From a virus, in the IMG/VR virus record IMGVR_UViG_3300033816_000156, positions 1 through 46,587 of that record: DNA of 46,587 nt; one strand, written 5' to 3'. A program made the translations under genes and the position numbers. A model generated the notes under the pieces. The model saw nothing but the letters and a program-made list of their open reading frames with translations. It had not been told where the DNA came from and did not search any database. The first letter of the stretch is position 1, and each line of letters opens with the position of its first letter. This document shows, one piece after another, positions 6,099 through 15,905 of the stretch.

Positions 6099-7712
6099 TT
6101 AATAAGTGATCATCAAGGTGCCGTCCGACTTACGATACACATCGCCAGCGACGAGTCCGCCAGCCAGTGCGGCAGTGTTGTCGGCATAGGTAGCAACGTT
6201 GGAGAAGTTGATTGTGCCGGTGCTTTTTATCCTCATCCGCTCCGTCGGGCTGCTCGCTCCGTCGGCGGTGGTGCTGAAGACTAGACGGCCAGGAATGTCC
6301 GTGTCGGAGCTGCTTGTCCCGTCTGTATCGCAACTGATGGAGGCGTAGTGGTAATTGCTTGATGTCTGGCTTGTGCTTTCAAAGCGAATTGAGCCGATGC
6401 CTTCTCCTGCGCTGGCTGGCCGCGTTCCGTTGTATCTAACCACCAATGCTCCGGTGGTATTGCTTGATGTATTGCCTTGGATAACGGCTCTAGCGTTGCC
6501 ATCGTACGTACTCGTCCCCACCAACAACCTGCCAGAGCTGTCGATGCGGGCAGCTTCACTAGCGCCAATGTTTGCAATAAACGGTGCAGTAGATGCGGCA
6601 GAAGTCAGCGTGGTAGTACCCACACTGCTAATCCTCATCCGCTCAGTTCCAGCCGCATCGCCACCCGTTGCAAATACCAGTGATCTATCTCCAAGTCCGC
6701 CTGTTGCACCAATAAAAGTAGTCCCAGCAGATGCCAAAGATGCCCCGGTAAAATCAATTCGTGGCGTAACCCATGAACTGTTACCTGGATCGCCAACGCC
6801 GCCTACATTTAAGGATAAATTGGGTTGATTTGTTGTGCCGGGTAAAGTTAAAAATGCTTTCCCTGTTGAATCAATCCTCATCCGCTCCGTCGGGCTGCTC
6901 GCTCCGTCGGCGGTGGTGCTGAAGACTAATCTCGTCGGAAGGTCATTCGCTCCGGGCGTGCCATCAACAACTGCAGAGACCCAAGCGCCATTGATTAGGT
7001 TGGTGCCGTCCGAACCTGTGAAGTGGATTTGGCCTAACGTGTCGCCAGCTTGAACAACGGTTGTGCTTCCAATAGATCCACCACGAGCCTTGCCAAGATG
7101 CAGGTAAGCTCCTGTGGAATCATTGGCATTTGTAATTATTGATGCTGTTGCAGTGCTAAATGATGTTCCTTCTAGCTGAATTGATCCTGTGTGCGACGCA
7201 GAGGTACGCGCAGTAGACGTGCCAACTAACAACCTGCCGGAGCTGTCGATGGTTGCTCGCCCAGTGCCACCAGTACTGATGGCTACTTGGTCTGCGCCGG
7301 GGGAATATAGTCCAGAATTTGGGTCGCCGCTAAAAAATAGTCCTGGCGTGGAAGCACTGCCCGCAATGATGCCGAGTGCGCCGGTCATCGTGTCGCCGTT
7401 CACATCCACGAACGTGCCGCTCTCGCTGCGCCAGGCTGAACCATCCCACACCTTGAAGACGTAGGTGCCGCCGGTGGTGTCGAGCCACTGTTCACCCACG
7501 CTGTTGCCGGCTGTACCGCCACTGGCCGGACTGGCGTTCGGCGCGGTGGTGCCAACGTGCACCGGCCCGACTTTCACCAAGGCGCCGGCAGCATCCTTGA
7601 AGAACAGCCCAGGGCTAACCGCGGGCGTGTTAATTGCAAGTTGCCCATCCCCCATTGCGGTGGGATTGGGACGCTTATTTGTGGTGCTGCTGCGCAGATG
7701 CTGTAGAGCCAT
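6099..7712 (-). CDS. Tail fibre-like structural protein
   Basis: This 537-aa protein begins with a short fibre-type head (LRSSTTNKRPNPTAMGDGQL) and a GEQWLDTTGGTYVFKVWDGS module. A beta-repeat shaft follows, with recurring LFFSGDPNSGLYSP, ATIDSSGRLLVGTS and GASSPTERMRI units, and a YADNTAALAGGLVAGDVYRK end. Similar repeats occur in many marine phage fibres. It probably forms part of the host-recognition apparatus with the 915-aa protein upstream. An exact 55-base internal repeat (6229-6283 and 6874-6928) encodes one of the shaft units. Confidence 0.85.
   Translation of the reverse strand: MALQHLRSSTTNKRPNPTAMGDGQLAINTPAVSPGLFFKDAAGALVKVGPVHVGTTAPNASPASGGTAGNSVGEQWLDTTGGTYVFKVWDGSAWRSESGTFVDVNGDTMTGALGIIAGSASTPGLFFSGDPNSGLYSPGADQVAISTGGTGRATIDSSGRLLVGTSTARTSASHTGSIQLEGTSFSTATASIITNANDSTGAYLHLGKARGGSIGSTTVVQAGDTLGQIHFTGSDGTNLINGAWVSAVVDGTPGANDLPTRLVFSTTADGASSPTERMRIDSTGKAFLTLPGTTNQPNLSLNVGGVGDPGNSSWVTPRIDFTGASLASAGTTFIGATGGLGDRSLVFATGGDAAGTERMRISSVGTTTLTSAASTAPFIANIGASEAARIDSSGRLLVGTSTYDGNARAVIQGNTSSNTTGALVVRYNGTRPASAGEGIGSIRFESTSQTSSNYHYASISCDTDGTSSSDTDIPGRLVFSTTADGASSPTERMRIKSTGTINFSNVATYADNTAALAGGLVAGDVYRKSDGTLMITY
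6229..6283. repeat. Exact 55-bp direct repeat inside fibre gene, unit 1
   Basis: The 55 bases are identical to 6874-6928. They encode the LVFSTTADGASSPTERMRI shaft unit. Identity at silent positions suggests recent duplication or gene conversion, which can change fibre length. Confidence 0.9.
6874..6928. repeat. Exact 55-bp direct repeat inside fibre gene, unit 2
   Basis: Second copy of the repeat at 6229-6283, in the same reading frame of the 537-aa fibre protein, 645 bases away. Recombination between the two would delete 215 codons and keep the frame. Confidence 0.9.
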
Positions 7713-7763
7713 TCCTTAACGCCGCAAGGCCGGAAATCACATCTACAGCCTACCGAACTTGTA

Positions 7764-10511
7764 TCAATAAGTTCCGTCGTCGAGATCGCTAGTTAGAGCC
7801 ACCGTGCCAGTGGCGTTAGGCAGCGAAACGGTATTGTCGGCGGTAGGGTCAATAACCGTTAGCGTTGTTTCGTAGGTGTTAGCCGTTGCACCCTCGAACA
7901 CAATCGCGGCGCTGGAGCCGATCTCCAGGTTGCCGGTCATCGTGCCGCCACCGGTCACCAGCGCGTCATAGGCCGCCCACTCGAGGCCAGTGGCCGCAGC
8001 GCTGTTCGCCTTCAGCACGAAGCCGTTGGTGCCCGACGTCAGCTTGGCCAGCGTGTTGGTGCCAGAGCCGGCAATCAGGTCACCCTTCGCGTAGGTGGTG
8101 ATGCCGGTGCCGCCGACCGTGGGTGCCAGGGTGCCACTGGTGATGTTGGTGGCGTTGCGGCATTCGCTGCTGACTTCTTCAATAGCGGCTTGGACGTTGG
8201 CGCTGGAGATCAAGCCGGCTGGTGTAAATGAGACCTGCGTAGCCACCTGAGCGATGTAAGCGTCCGACGACTCAATGCGAACCCACGAGGTGCCGGTGGA
8301 TAGCAGGAGGTCAGGCGGCAGCAGTGCGACGGCGGGCGCCGGGCTGGTGCCGGTGCCGGCGTTGCTGACAATAACGAATGCGTTTAAGTTGCCGGTACTG
8401 GCTGATGGCAACGAGTTGCCGGCGGTCAAGCCAAGAGCTGTACCTGCGCTTGTCACTGAAGCGATTTGGTTGGTATTAGCGTTGTAGGTACCAGCAAAGA
8501 TCACGGTGCCTGCGGTAATACCAACAGGCTGCCAAACGTTACCGTCCCACATGTAGACGGTACGCTCAAGCGGATTTAAGTGGAGCTGACCAATAAAATC
8601 AGGAGTAGGAAGCGAAGAGCTAATCTGCGCGGTTGAGTAGTCCGCAAGTTTGGCTGCAGTTACGCTGTCGTTTGCGAGCATCGCTGTCGCAAATGTGCCG
8701 GTCGTAATTTTGCTGGTATCAAGTGCAGGAACATCGCTGGCGCCCAACGTCGTGCCACTTGAAACGTGACCCTGCGCATCAACAGTGACCTTGGTATACG
8801 TGCCAGCAGTTGTGCTATTGCTGTGGTTAAGCGTGCCGCTGCTAATACTCAGACCAGTACCAGGGGCAATAATTCCCTTGGCGACACTGGTAGCGTCAGG
8901 CAGGTCATCTGGAACAATTGCGCGGAATGTCGGTGTTGCATCCGAGCCAGTTGTTGGGCCAGCAAAAATCCGATTTGCAGATTGAATATCCAGTGTTGTT
9001 GTTATTGTTGCGCTGTAAGCATCTGGGTACGAAACAGCAAATGTCAGTGGAGTGGAGTCTGTAAATGCAAGCGTGCTTAGCGACGCCTGGCGCAACCACT
9101 GCGTGCCATCCCAGGTGTACTCAATAGCAGTTGCTGTGTTGATCCACTGCTGACCAATAAAAGCGCCGGATCCAGAAGGAACTGCAGCGGCGACAACAGC
9201 GGCAGAATTGTCTGCAAGCTTTGCCGCTGTTACGTTGTCGTCAGCAATCTTGGTGGTTGTTACAGCACCGCTAGCAATTTTTGCTTCTGTGACAGCGCTG
9301 CTGGCAATACTGGCAGCAAAGGAACCAGTGCCAGAGCCCGTAACATCACCGGTCAAAGTGATTGTTTGGTCGCCGGTATTTGTGCCGGATGTGGTGCCGC
9401 TATGTATGCCAGAAAAAGTGCCGGACTGCGTAGCAAGAGTGCCTAGTCCCAGTGTGGCTCGTTGAGTAGCTGCATCAGTGTCATCTAAAAGAGCGCGACC
9501 TGCGGCAGTTAGGCTGCTTACCGCATACGCGTCAGCGCCGGTGGTGTAAATAAGTTGGTTGGCGCTAGTGGTAAGTCCGGCAATTGATTGCAATCCAGCG
9601 TCATACGCCTGCACGTCGGTGCCAATAGCTAGCCCCAAGTTGGTTCGTGCATCGGCAGCATTGCTGGCCCCAGTGCCGCCATCGGTCACAGCAAGATCCG
9701 TGATTCCGGTGACGCTACCGCCAGTAATAGTTGCAGATGTTGAAGTAATAGTTACACCACTAAGAGTGCCTCCTGTGATTGCAACTGACCCAGCAGATTG
9801 AGTAGCAATACTGCCGAGACCTAACGTCGTACGTTGATCGGCGGCACTTGCATCGTCTAGTAGTGCGCGACCCGCAGCCGTACAAGTAATTTCTTCGACG
9901 TCTCCGCCACCAGCACTGCTGCGCCCTAAAACAACGTTAGTTGTCGATGTGTTTTGGATTTTTGCATAGGTAACCGCGTCGTTTGCAATCGTTGCGGCAA
10001 ACGATCCAGTGCCTGATCCAGTTACATCACCTGTGAGCGTGATGGTTTGATCGCCGGTATTTGTGCCGGAACTTGTACCCGAATGCGTACCAGAAAAAGT
10101 GCCGCTTTGCGTGGCAAGTGTTCCCAGCCCCAGTGTGGTGCGCTGGGCAGTAGCGTCGGCATCGTCAAGCAGTGCTCGACCTGCCGCGGTGCAAGTAATT
10201 TCTTCGACATTGCCAGAGCCGGCGCTGCTTCGACCCAGCAAGCGGTCGGTGGCGCTTACGTTTTGGATTTTGGCGTAGGTAACTGCGTCGTCGGCTAGAG
10301 CGGTAGTGCCGAGTTTTGTAGTGCTGCTCTGATCCAGCTTGTCGAGATCAATGCTTCCGGCAGCAACCAGATCAAGCCCGGCGTCTACAAGATCTTGGGC
10401 TGTAACCTTTTTAGTCTCACTAGCTGAAATATCGACAATCGGCAGGACGTCCGTGGCAGCCACGGCCACTTTGGGTAGGGCCGTCAGTTGTGTGATCCGC
10501 TGGTCTGACAT
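7764..10511 (-). CDS. Large tail fibre protein with repeated shaft units
   Basis: This 915-aa protein has the cyanophage-style fibre start SDQRITQLTALPKV followed by TDVLPIVDISASETKKVT. Its shaft repeats a TAAGRALLDD...QRTTLGLG unit at about residues 108-130, 210-233 and 336-358, alternating with TGDQTITLTGDVTGSGTGSF stretches. An IGQQW/IGQLH module with a WDG motif occurs twice, and a VTLPNATGTVALTSD-like segment closes the chain. It is low in charge and rich in Ala, Thr, Ser and Gly, typical of trimeric fibres. It lies downstream of the tail-tip genes and is the main candidate for receptor binding. Confidence 0.87.
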   Translation of the reverse strand: MSDQRITQLTALPKVAVAATDVLPIVDISASETKKVTAQDLVDAGLDLVAAGSIDLDKLDQSSTTKLGTTALADDAVTYAKIQNVSATDRLLGRSSAGSGNVEEITCTAAGRALLDDADATAQRTTLGLGTLATQSGTFSGTHSGTSSGTNTGDQTITLTGDVTGSGTGSFAATIANDAVTYAKIQNTSTTNVVLGRSSAGGGDVEEITCTAAGRALLDDASAADQRTTLGLGSIATQSAGSVAITGGTLSGVTITSTSATITGGSVTGITDLAVTDGGTGASNAADARTNLGLAIGTDVQAYDAGLQSIAGLTTSANQLIYTTGADAYAVSSLTAAGRALLDDTDAATQRATLGLGTLATQSGTFSGIHSGTTSGTNTGDQTITLTGDVTGSGTGSFAASIASSAVTEAKIASGAVTTTKIADDNVTAAKLADNSAAVVAAAVPSGSGAFIGQQWINTATAIEYTWDGTQWLRQASLSTLAFTDSTPLTFAVSYPDAYSATITTTLDIQSANRIFAGPTTGSDATPTFRAIVPDDLPDATSVAKGIIAPGTGLSISSGTLNHSNSTTAGTYTKVTVDAQGHVSSGTTLGASDVPALDTSKITTGTFATAMLANDSVTAAKLADYSTAQISSSLPTPDFIGQLHLNPLERTVYMWDGNVWQPVGITAGTVIFAGTYNANTNQIASVTSAGTALGLTAGNSLPSASTGNLNAFVIVSNAGTGTSPAPAVALLPPDLLLSTGTSWVRIESSDAYIAQVATQVSFTPAGLISSANVQAAIEEVSSECRNATNITSGTLAPTVGGTGITTYAKGDLIAGSGTNTLAKLTSGTNGFVLKANSAAATGLEWAAYDALVTGGGTMTGNLEIGSSAAIVFEGATANTYETTLTVIDPTADNTVSLPNATGTVALTSDLDDGTY

Positions 10512-10556
10512 CGCACTGCCTCGGTTTTTGGTGCTGTTGGTTCAGTTTAGATCGAA

Positions 10557-11423
10557 TCAGTCTTCTACTTCAGTAAGTAGATAGCCGATGTCCCGCTCCA
10601 AATAAATGCGGTCGTCGTCTTCTTTCAGCACGTAACCAGACGGCTCGCCCACAAGCAGGCGAATTTCACCAGTGGTTACAAAATCAATAGCGCATTCTAT
10701 AACTGCATCGGCTGTAACTTGAACGCCCGAACGGGTTACCACGCCGGTAAATTCGTAGTACACGCTAGCAACGCCTGGGTCAATATCTCCATCAACTAAT
10801 TTAATTATGCAGTCAAATTGACTGCCAATATCGACGCGGTTAATAAGCTGCAGCATTAAAAGGGGTGTTTCTTTTACGCCTGTTGTTTCGTAATTGAATA
10901 GGCAGTCAATAGTGCCACTGCCGCTGAGCAGACCAGCAGAGTGCATACGCTTAAACTTATCCGTAAGAGCTGTGGTATCTAATGCTTCTCTATCAGTGTT
11001 AAACGTATAGCTAGTGACGCTGCCAAGAGTTGTAAGGCTTATGTCTCGAATACGTACATCAATGGGAATAGGCGCGCCAGCAAATGCTTGAAGTGGAAAC
11101 TCCACTGAACGAACGTTGTTTACTGCAGATGCAAATGTACTAAAACACCGCAGACCGCCGGCAGCATTGACGTTGACGTTAGTGGTGATGCTGCTCTCAA
11201 CTTGATTACTGCTCCAGTTGGACGCTGCTATAAAAGCAAGTCCGCGTGAATCTGTGGTTGAAATGTCTAAACGATCGCCCGTTAAGATATTTTCAATTGA
11301 TCCATCAAAACCAAACCGATTAAGCGACGTGTTGATGTCGTCAGGTTTCACCTGGCTTTTGTAAGACGCTTCCGAATTACGTCGTAGGCGGACGTTGCCG
11401 GCATTGCCAATAAAGTAGGACAT
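10557..11423 (-). CDS. Tail structural protein, tube/hub-like (288 aa)
   Basis: The product is beta-rich, with a MSYFIGNAGNVRLRRNS start, a central YTFNTDREALDTT region and a C-terminal part in which SGSGTIDCLFNYE and VTTGEIRLLVGEP resemble GATGSATLIYYRLESG and VSTGELSTVPIQF of the next protein upstream (11423-11854). The two may be paralogous tube-fold proteins, the longer one carrying extra N-terminal sequence. The stop and start codons of the two genes overlap by one base. A role between tail tip and fibres is inferred from position. Confidence 0.7.
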   Translation of the reverse strand: MSYFIGNAGNVRLRRNSEASYKSQVKPDDINTSLNRFGFDGSIENILTGDRLDISTTDSRGLAFIAASNWSSNQVESSITTNVNVNAAGGLRCFSTFASAVNNVRSVEFPLQAFAGAPIPIDVRIRDISLTTLGSVTSYTFNTDREALDTTALTDKFKRMHSAGLLSGSGTIDCLFNYETTGVKETPLLMLQLINRVDIGSQFDCIIKLVDGDIDPGVASVYYEFTGVVTRSGVQVTADAVIECAIDFVTTGEIRLLVGEPSGYVLKEDDDRIYLERDIGYLLTEVED

Positions 11424-11854
11424 TAGGCAATAGTGTCGGTAAAGTCCCCATCCATCGTAAATTGGATGGGCACGGTGCTCAGTTCGCCTGTACTGACGCT
11501 GACTTGGGCGCTAGTGATGTAGGCATAAAACTTGATGTCGTCAGAAGCGTCACCTCCAACATTCAGCTCCAAAAAAACACGGTCGCTTTCGGAGCTGGCG
11601 CCCGTCTTCATGATCTTGGACAGCAGTGCTGTGAACTGCGTATAGGAAGCCGATTCGCCCGATTCAAGCCGGTAATAAATAAGGGTTGCGCTTCCTGTGG
11701 CACCTTTGATGCCGGGCGTAAAGGTATTGGTGGCGCTGTCAATAGCGTTTGTAGACAGCAGCTCAACCGTGGTTTCAAGGGACCAGTCGCGGATTTTGGC
11801 AACGGGTTTGTTGTCAAAAACCAGTGAACCGGAACGGCCTGTAAAAAAGCCCAT
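11423..11854 (-). CDS. Tail tube-like structural protein (143 aa)
   Basis: The 143-aa product begins MGFFTGRSGSLVFDNKPVA and continues with KIRDWSLETTVELLSTNAID, a pattern seen in phage tail tube proteins, and then GATGSATLIYYRLESG and VSTGELSTVPIQFTMDG. It follows the J-like tip gene rather than the main tube gene (19556-20314), so it may be a distal or minor tube-fold protein. No enzymatic motif is seen. Confidence 0.7.
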   Translation of the reverse strand: MGFFTGRSGSLVFDNKPVAKIRDWSLETTVELLSTNAIDSATNTFTPGIKGATGSATLIYYRLESGESASYTQFTALLSKIMKTGASSESDRVFLELNVGGDASDDIKFYAYITSAQVSVSTGELSTVPIQFTMDGDFTDTIA

Positions 11855-11880
11855 GGTTTGATACCTTGCGTAAACCCAGA

Positions 11881-14800
11881 TTAGCGGATCGAAAAAAGTC
11901 CGTCACTAAAGTCTGCAATCAAGCTCTGACCGCTGGCATCGCAGGGGTGCTCTGTGGCGCGGACGCTAACTTCGCCTTCCTCATCCATTTGCACTTCAAC
12001 AATGCGGAAGACGCGCTTGGCTTTGACCGCTGTTCCAAGTACAAATAACCAGCCTTCGTAACCGGCGAGGCTGCTAGCCACATTGCCGCTGATTGATGCA
12101 CTGGTGCTGATGACGGATTGACCGCTGCGGTACAGCAAAACGCTGTAGGTGCCGTTGGGTACGGTTTCGGCAAGCGGGATATTCAGAACACCGCCGTTTT
12201 CAATTTGACCGCTGTAGATGCTTTGCCAATCTTGCTGACCGATGTCCACGTAGATGTAGGCACCTGGAGTCAAGGGACTATCGGTCGGAAAAGTACGAAA
12301 CTCCACGTTGCGGCGGATGTGGCGGCGTTGTTGGCACAGCAACTTGGCGTACATAATTGCTTGGCTGCGGTTGGTGACATATTGGGATAGGTCAAAGGTT
12401 TGGCGAATAGCTGACGCTTCTGTTGCACCAGTCAGCGATACGTCAACACTGGCATTGCGCGGGAAAACGCCATCACGTTCGGTGCTGCGATAGATGATCG
12501 TGGCAATTAAATCCTGAACACTGCTGCCATAGTCAATAAACTCTTCCTTGTAGGAATCCTCAAGGATGTTGCCCGCCGTAAACATGGCGGTAATTGGCAC
12601 GGTGCGGGTGATGTTGCCAGCATTGTCGCAAGGAACCGCAGGGATTAGTGTTTCCTTGCCACCGATGCGTCCCAGTTCCAGTAGGCTGTAAGGCGCTGTC
12701 TCTGCCCAGAACTGTCGCCACGATGTGGGCTCGGCAATGACGCCATCGAAGAACAGGTTATTGCGCTGACAGAAGCGTTTTGCCTTGGCCAATGCCACTA
12801 GATCAATGCCGGCAATTTTGGCGTACTGACCGATGCCATCAACTGTATCAATGATTGTGTCTAGGAAGATTTCTGGCGCGTAGCTAGTGGCAACGTTTTG
12901 GGTGTTGCTATAGCTGCCATCGTCGTTTAGTTGGCGCACCAGCTTGCCCTTATTGACGAACACGGACGTTGAACGCAAGTCTTGCACGCCTTGACCGCTA
13001 AACACGTTGAACCCAAGCATCGTCAGGTTGCGGTATAGCGCGGGATAATTTTCAAACGATTCCGTGCTTTGCTCTGTTACAGCTTTGATTTCAAACTCCG
13101 GACCATTGTCGAAGCTAAACGAAAGTTGTGTGTCTGAACGCATAGAGAAAAGACCCCACTCGTCCACTTGAGAGGGGTTTCGATTGACCGGAGACAGATA
13201 ACCATCCCGAGAACGTAGTTTGCCCTTAAACGTGAATTTACCTCCTGCCTGACCGCTGATTTCTTGATCGCTGCCTACGCCTTCTAAGTAGGCAAAATCG
13301 ACAAGGCCGTGATAACGCATTTCAGCGGCTGTATCGGCAATGGGTTCAAATTTGAACTGCCAGTTTCCGATATTGTCATCAGCAATAAATTTCAGTGAGA
13401 CAAAATTATCCAAGTCTTGCCCTCTACGTACGACAAAAATACGTGGCACGCGCGACCATTCATTGCCCGTGCGTCGATACAAAAGCCAGAAGAACGCGGA
13501 CCGCATTCTGTTTCCGTTATCGCTGTCCTTATAGTTATCCATCGTTACTTCGCCGTATTGCTTCTGGCGCCCTTGGATTCGCTTAAACACACGAGCCTTT
13601 ACAGCAAAGTCGACAATGCGGCACTGAGTGATTGTTTCGTAGCTGGCTTCTTCAATTTTTACCAAGCACTTGGTGTTAAAGAAGTCATTGTCCCTTTCGG
13701 GATTATCAATGACACTTTGGTAATAAGCCCTTTCGTTAACTTTTGCGCTTTTCTGATCGCTCCAGCCGGCGTTTCTTGTATCCATTGCACTTTGATCTAA
13801 GTTGCCGGATTCGGCAGCTCGTTGATAGAGCCCGTTTAGGATGTCTTTTTCTCGATCAATAATGTATGCACGCTCTTGCTTGGCGGTACGCCTATTATTC
13901 GGTTCGTAGTTCCAGTCGTATACTTTATCGGCTAGTCCATAGCGTTCAACGCGTCGGTCTAAACGTGTCTGCGCTTTTTTGACGCGGTTGTTCCAATCAA
14001 CTAGCTCGGCTTTTAGCTTATTAACAGCTTCTCTTTTCCTCTGCCTGGCGTTGCCTGGCGCAAGATCAGCTAACTCGGCAAGACCATCGTCGATTTTGTA
14101 CTGCACATCTCTGCGCTGTTGCCTTATGTCGTCAAGGATTGCAGCTGCCTGCCTAACAGGCCCGTCAACGGCAATGCTGCCATCCAAGATACTCTCTAGT
14201 TCTTCGTCACTCCACTGCTTATCAGTTAAGTCAGCAAGCTGCTGTTTTCGTGCTCGCAGTTCTTCTAGTTGTGCGTTGGCTGCATCTTCAAAACCAGGCT
14301 TGAACAGGGGTTCGTTTAATGTAAGAAGTCTGTCTAACTCTGCGATTTCAGCATTAAGGCGTATAACTTCATTGGCGGCCTCCTCTCCGTTCTGATTAAA
14401 GTTGACAGTTCCGTAGTCTTCCTCTGGGCAAAGACCACTCTGCACGCACTCAATTTTTATATTTGCTCCGTCTTGCTCCAGCTCTAGGTCATCAAGAGGG
14501 CCGACAACACGAAAATGTGCGCTGCCCAGTTTGTAGGTGCTAGCGAGATCAATGTTGTTAATAAGCGCACGGCGTAGTTCGCCGGCGGCTTGGCGAATTT
14601 GCCCGTCCCCATCCTTGGGAGGTAGCACGCTAAAGCGGATCACCATTTGGTGTCCAACGGGCACAACAGCACGAGAATTATCCAGTCGATTTGTTGGCCA
14701 GTACCCGCCCCTGTACTGATCAGCGATTTCTATCCCAAATGGTGCGTTTCTTGCCTGACCGGTTGAAGAACGATCGTAATAGTTGACGTTGATTGGGATG

Positions 14801-15528
14801 GGAGCAGTTACACCAAACTTTGTGAGGGATGACGGAGAAAATGCTTGGCTAAAACCATCAATTCTTTGCGTACCAATCAAACTTGAGCGGTACGCATACG
14901 CATTGTTGTTTTCGCCTGTGCGAGTTGGATCAGCGGTGCTTCCAAGTTTGAGATCACTAAATCGCACGATTCCGTTTTGACGGAAGTACAGCGAGAAGCT
15001 GTGGCTGCTGAATTGACGTACGGGCGTTTGCCCAAAGGCGGTTCTTTCAAAAGCAACCCCATCCGCGCTGATGTTTGATGCGCCAATGACGGCCATCATT
15101 TGCATGAACTGACTGGAACCGAGACTTTGAACGGCAGACCACACCAGTGATGTGGCTACACGAACGCCGCCGGTGGTGTTTTGATCGACGTTGCAGTAAA
15201 CGAGGTTGACAGGATCGCCATACTTTGCAAGGTCCTGGGCGCTGTTAAATCCAAAGCGCGGGGCGAAAACCTGATCACGGCGACGGCGTTGATTTTGCTG
15301 GGACGGAAGTTCTGGTTTAGGTGCCAGCAGTGCTGCGCCAACCTGAAATAGAACGCCAACAATCGTCAGCACGATTGCAACTGTTTCCCAGTTCTGCGGT
15401 TCTTTTAACTTGTCCGCAGGCAGCTTTGTGTGATCAAATTGAGCCTGTACAAAGTTCAGGTATTCCTGCTCGCTAATGCCCAGCTCAGTAATCAGCTGGT
15501 GTTCGTAGGGCAGCAGGCGGCGCGTCAT
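11881..15528 (-). CDS. Tail tip / central fibre protein (lambda J-like)
   Basis: At 1215 aa this is the largest protein of the window. It has the features of gpJ-like tip proteins: an N-terminal hydrophobic hairpin (IVLTIVGVLFQVGAALLA, about residues 52-69), a RFGFNSAQDLAKYGDPVNLVY-type beta domain, a long charged coiled-coil insertion (about residues 380-560), and a C-terminal phage-tail_3-like part with LAKAKRFCQRNNLFFDG and YVTNRSQAIMYAKLLCQQRR. It overlaps the K-like gene by 4 bases and comes last in the lambda-like order M-L-K-J. It should form the tail end that contacts the host. Confidence 0.88.
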   Translation of the reverse strand: MTRRLLPYEHQLITELGISEQEYLNFVQAQFDHTKLPADKLKEPQNWETVAIVLTIVGVLFQVGAALLAPKPELPSQQNQRRRRDQVFAPRFGFNSAQDLAKYGDPVNLVYCNVDQNTTGGVRVATSLVWSAVQSLGSSQFMQMMAVIGASNISADGVAFERTAFGQTPVRQFSSHSFSLYFRQNGIVRFSDLKLGSTADPTRTGENNNAYAYRSSLIGTQRIDGFSQAFSPSSLTKFGVTAPIPINVNYYDRSSTGQARNAPFGIEIADQYRGGYWPTNRLDNSRAVVPVGHQMVIRFSVLPPKDGDGQIRQAAGELRRALINNIDLASTYKLGSAHFRVVGPLDDLELEQDGANIKIECVQSGLCPEEDYGTVNFNQNGEEAANEVIRLNAEIAELDRLLTLNEPLFKPGFEDAANAQLEELRARKQQLADLTDKQWSDEELESILDGSIAVDGPVRQAAAILDDIRQQRRDVQYKIDDGLAELADLAPGNARQRKREAVNKLKAELVDWNNRVKKAQTRLDRRVERYGLADKVYDWNYEPNNRRTAKQERAYIIDREKDILNGLYQRAAESGNLDQSAMDTRNAGWSDQKSAKVNERAYYQSVIDNPERDNDFFNTKCLVKIEEASYETITQCRIVDFAVKARVFKRIQGRQKQYGEVTMDNYKDSDNGNRMRSAFFWLLYRRTGNEWSRVPRIFVVRRGQDLDNFVSLKFIADDNIGNWQFKFEPIADTAAEMRYHGLVDFAYLEGVGSDQEISGQAGGKFTFKGKLRSRDGYLSPVNRNPSQVDEWGLFSMRSDTQLSFSFDNGPEFEIKAVTEQSTESFENYPALYRNLTMLGFNVFSGQGVQDLRSTSVFVNKGKLVRQLNDDGSYSNTQNVATSYAPEIFLDTIIDTVDGIGQYAKIAGIDLVALAKAKRFCQRNNLFFDGVIAEPTSWRQFWAETAPYSLLELGRIGGKETLIPAVPCDNAGNITRTVPITAMFTAGNILEDSYKEEFIDYGSSVQDLIATIIYRSTERDGVFPRNASVDVSLTGATEASAIRQTFDLSQYVTNRSQAIMYAKLLCQQRRHIRRNVEFRTFPTDSPLTPGAYIYVDIGQQDWQSIYSGQIENGGVLNIPLAETVPNGTYSVLLYRSGQSVISTSASISGNVASSLAGYEGWLFVLGTAVKAKRVFRIVEVQMDEEGEVSVRATEHPCDASGQSLIADFSDGLFSIR

Positions 15529-15905
15529 TTGTGGAGCCGAAAGTAATGACCGGTGCCAGCGGGTATCGGAGCGATAACGACGCCGGACTTTTCGGTAATG
15601 AACAGCACGTTGCCGTCATCCAACACTGTACCCATGGCACCACCACTTGAGCCAGGTAACAGCACGACCGCATGGCGCTCAGGGCCATCTAGCCGCGTGC
15701 CGTTTTGTAGAAGCCACTTCGCCATGATTCGCCGCGGAAATGTGTCGTCGGTATAGCGCTCGAAGTACCAAGCAAAATCCGGCGTGTGATCGTAGTAGCC
15801 AAGCCGGCGGCGAACCTCGGCAAACAACAGGCAGCAGTCGACCGTGCCAGAGCTATCGTTGGGGTGGGCGCCCCACGCACGCTTCAATCCGATCAGGTCG
15901 TTCAC
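15525..15905 (-). CDS. NlpC/P60-like tail assembly protein (lambda K position)
   Basis: The 126-aa protein has an NlpC/P60-type nucleophile region, WGAHPNDSSGTVDCCLLFAE, with Cys24-Cys25, followed by a beta barrel with GAMGTVLDDGNVLFI. The His normally found at the HVG position of active NlpC/P60 enzymes is replaced (GAMG), as in DUF6950-like relatives, so it may be inactive or use another residue. It sits between the L-like and J-like genes, exactly where lambda K lies, with 4-base overlaps on both sides. Confidence 0.78.
   Translation of the reverse strand: MNDLIGLKRAWGAHPNDSSGTVDCCLLFAEVRRRLGYYDHTPDFAWYFERYTDDTFPRRIMAKWLLQNGTRLDGPERHAVVLLPGSSGGAMGTVLDDGNVLFITEKSGVVIAPIPAGTGHYFRLHK

Noticed and set aside
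7764-10511. Regularly spaced repeats that could suggest a CRISPR array
   Set aside because: They are imperfect, in frame and encode fibre shaft units; spacing is far too long and there are no unique spacers or cas genes.
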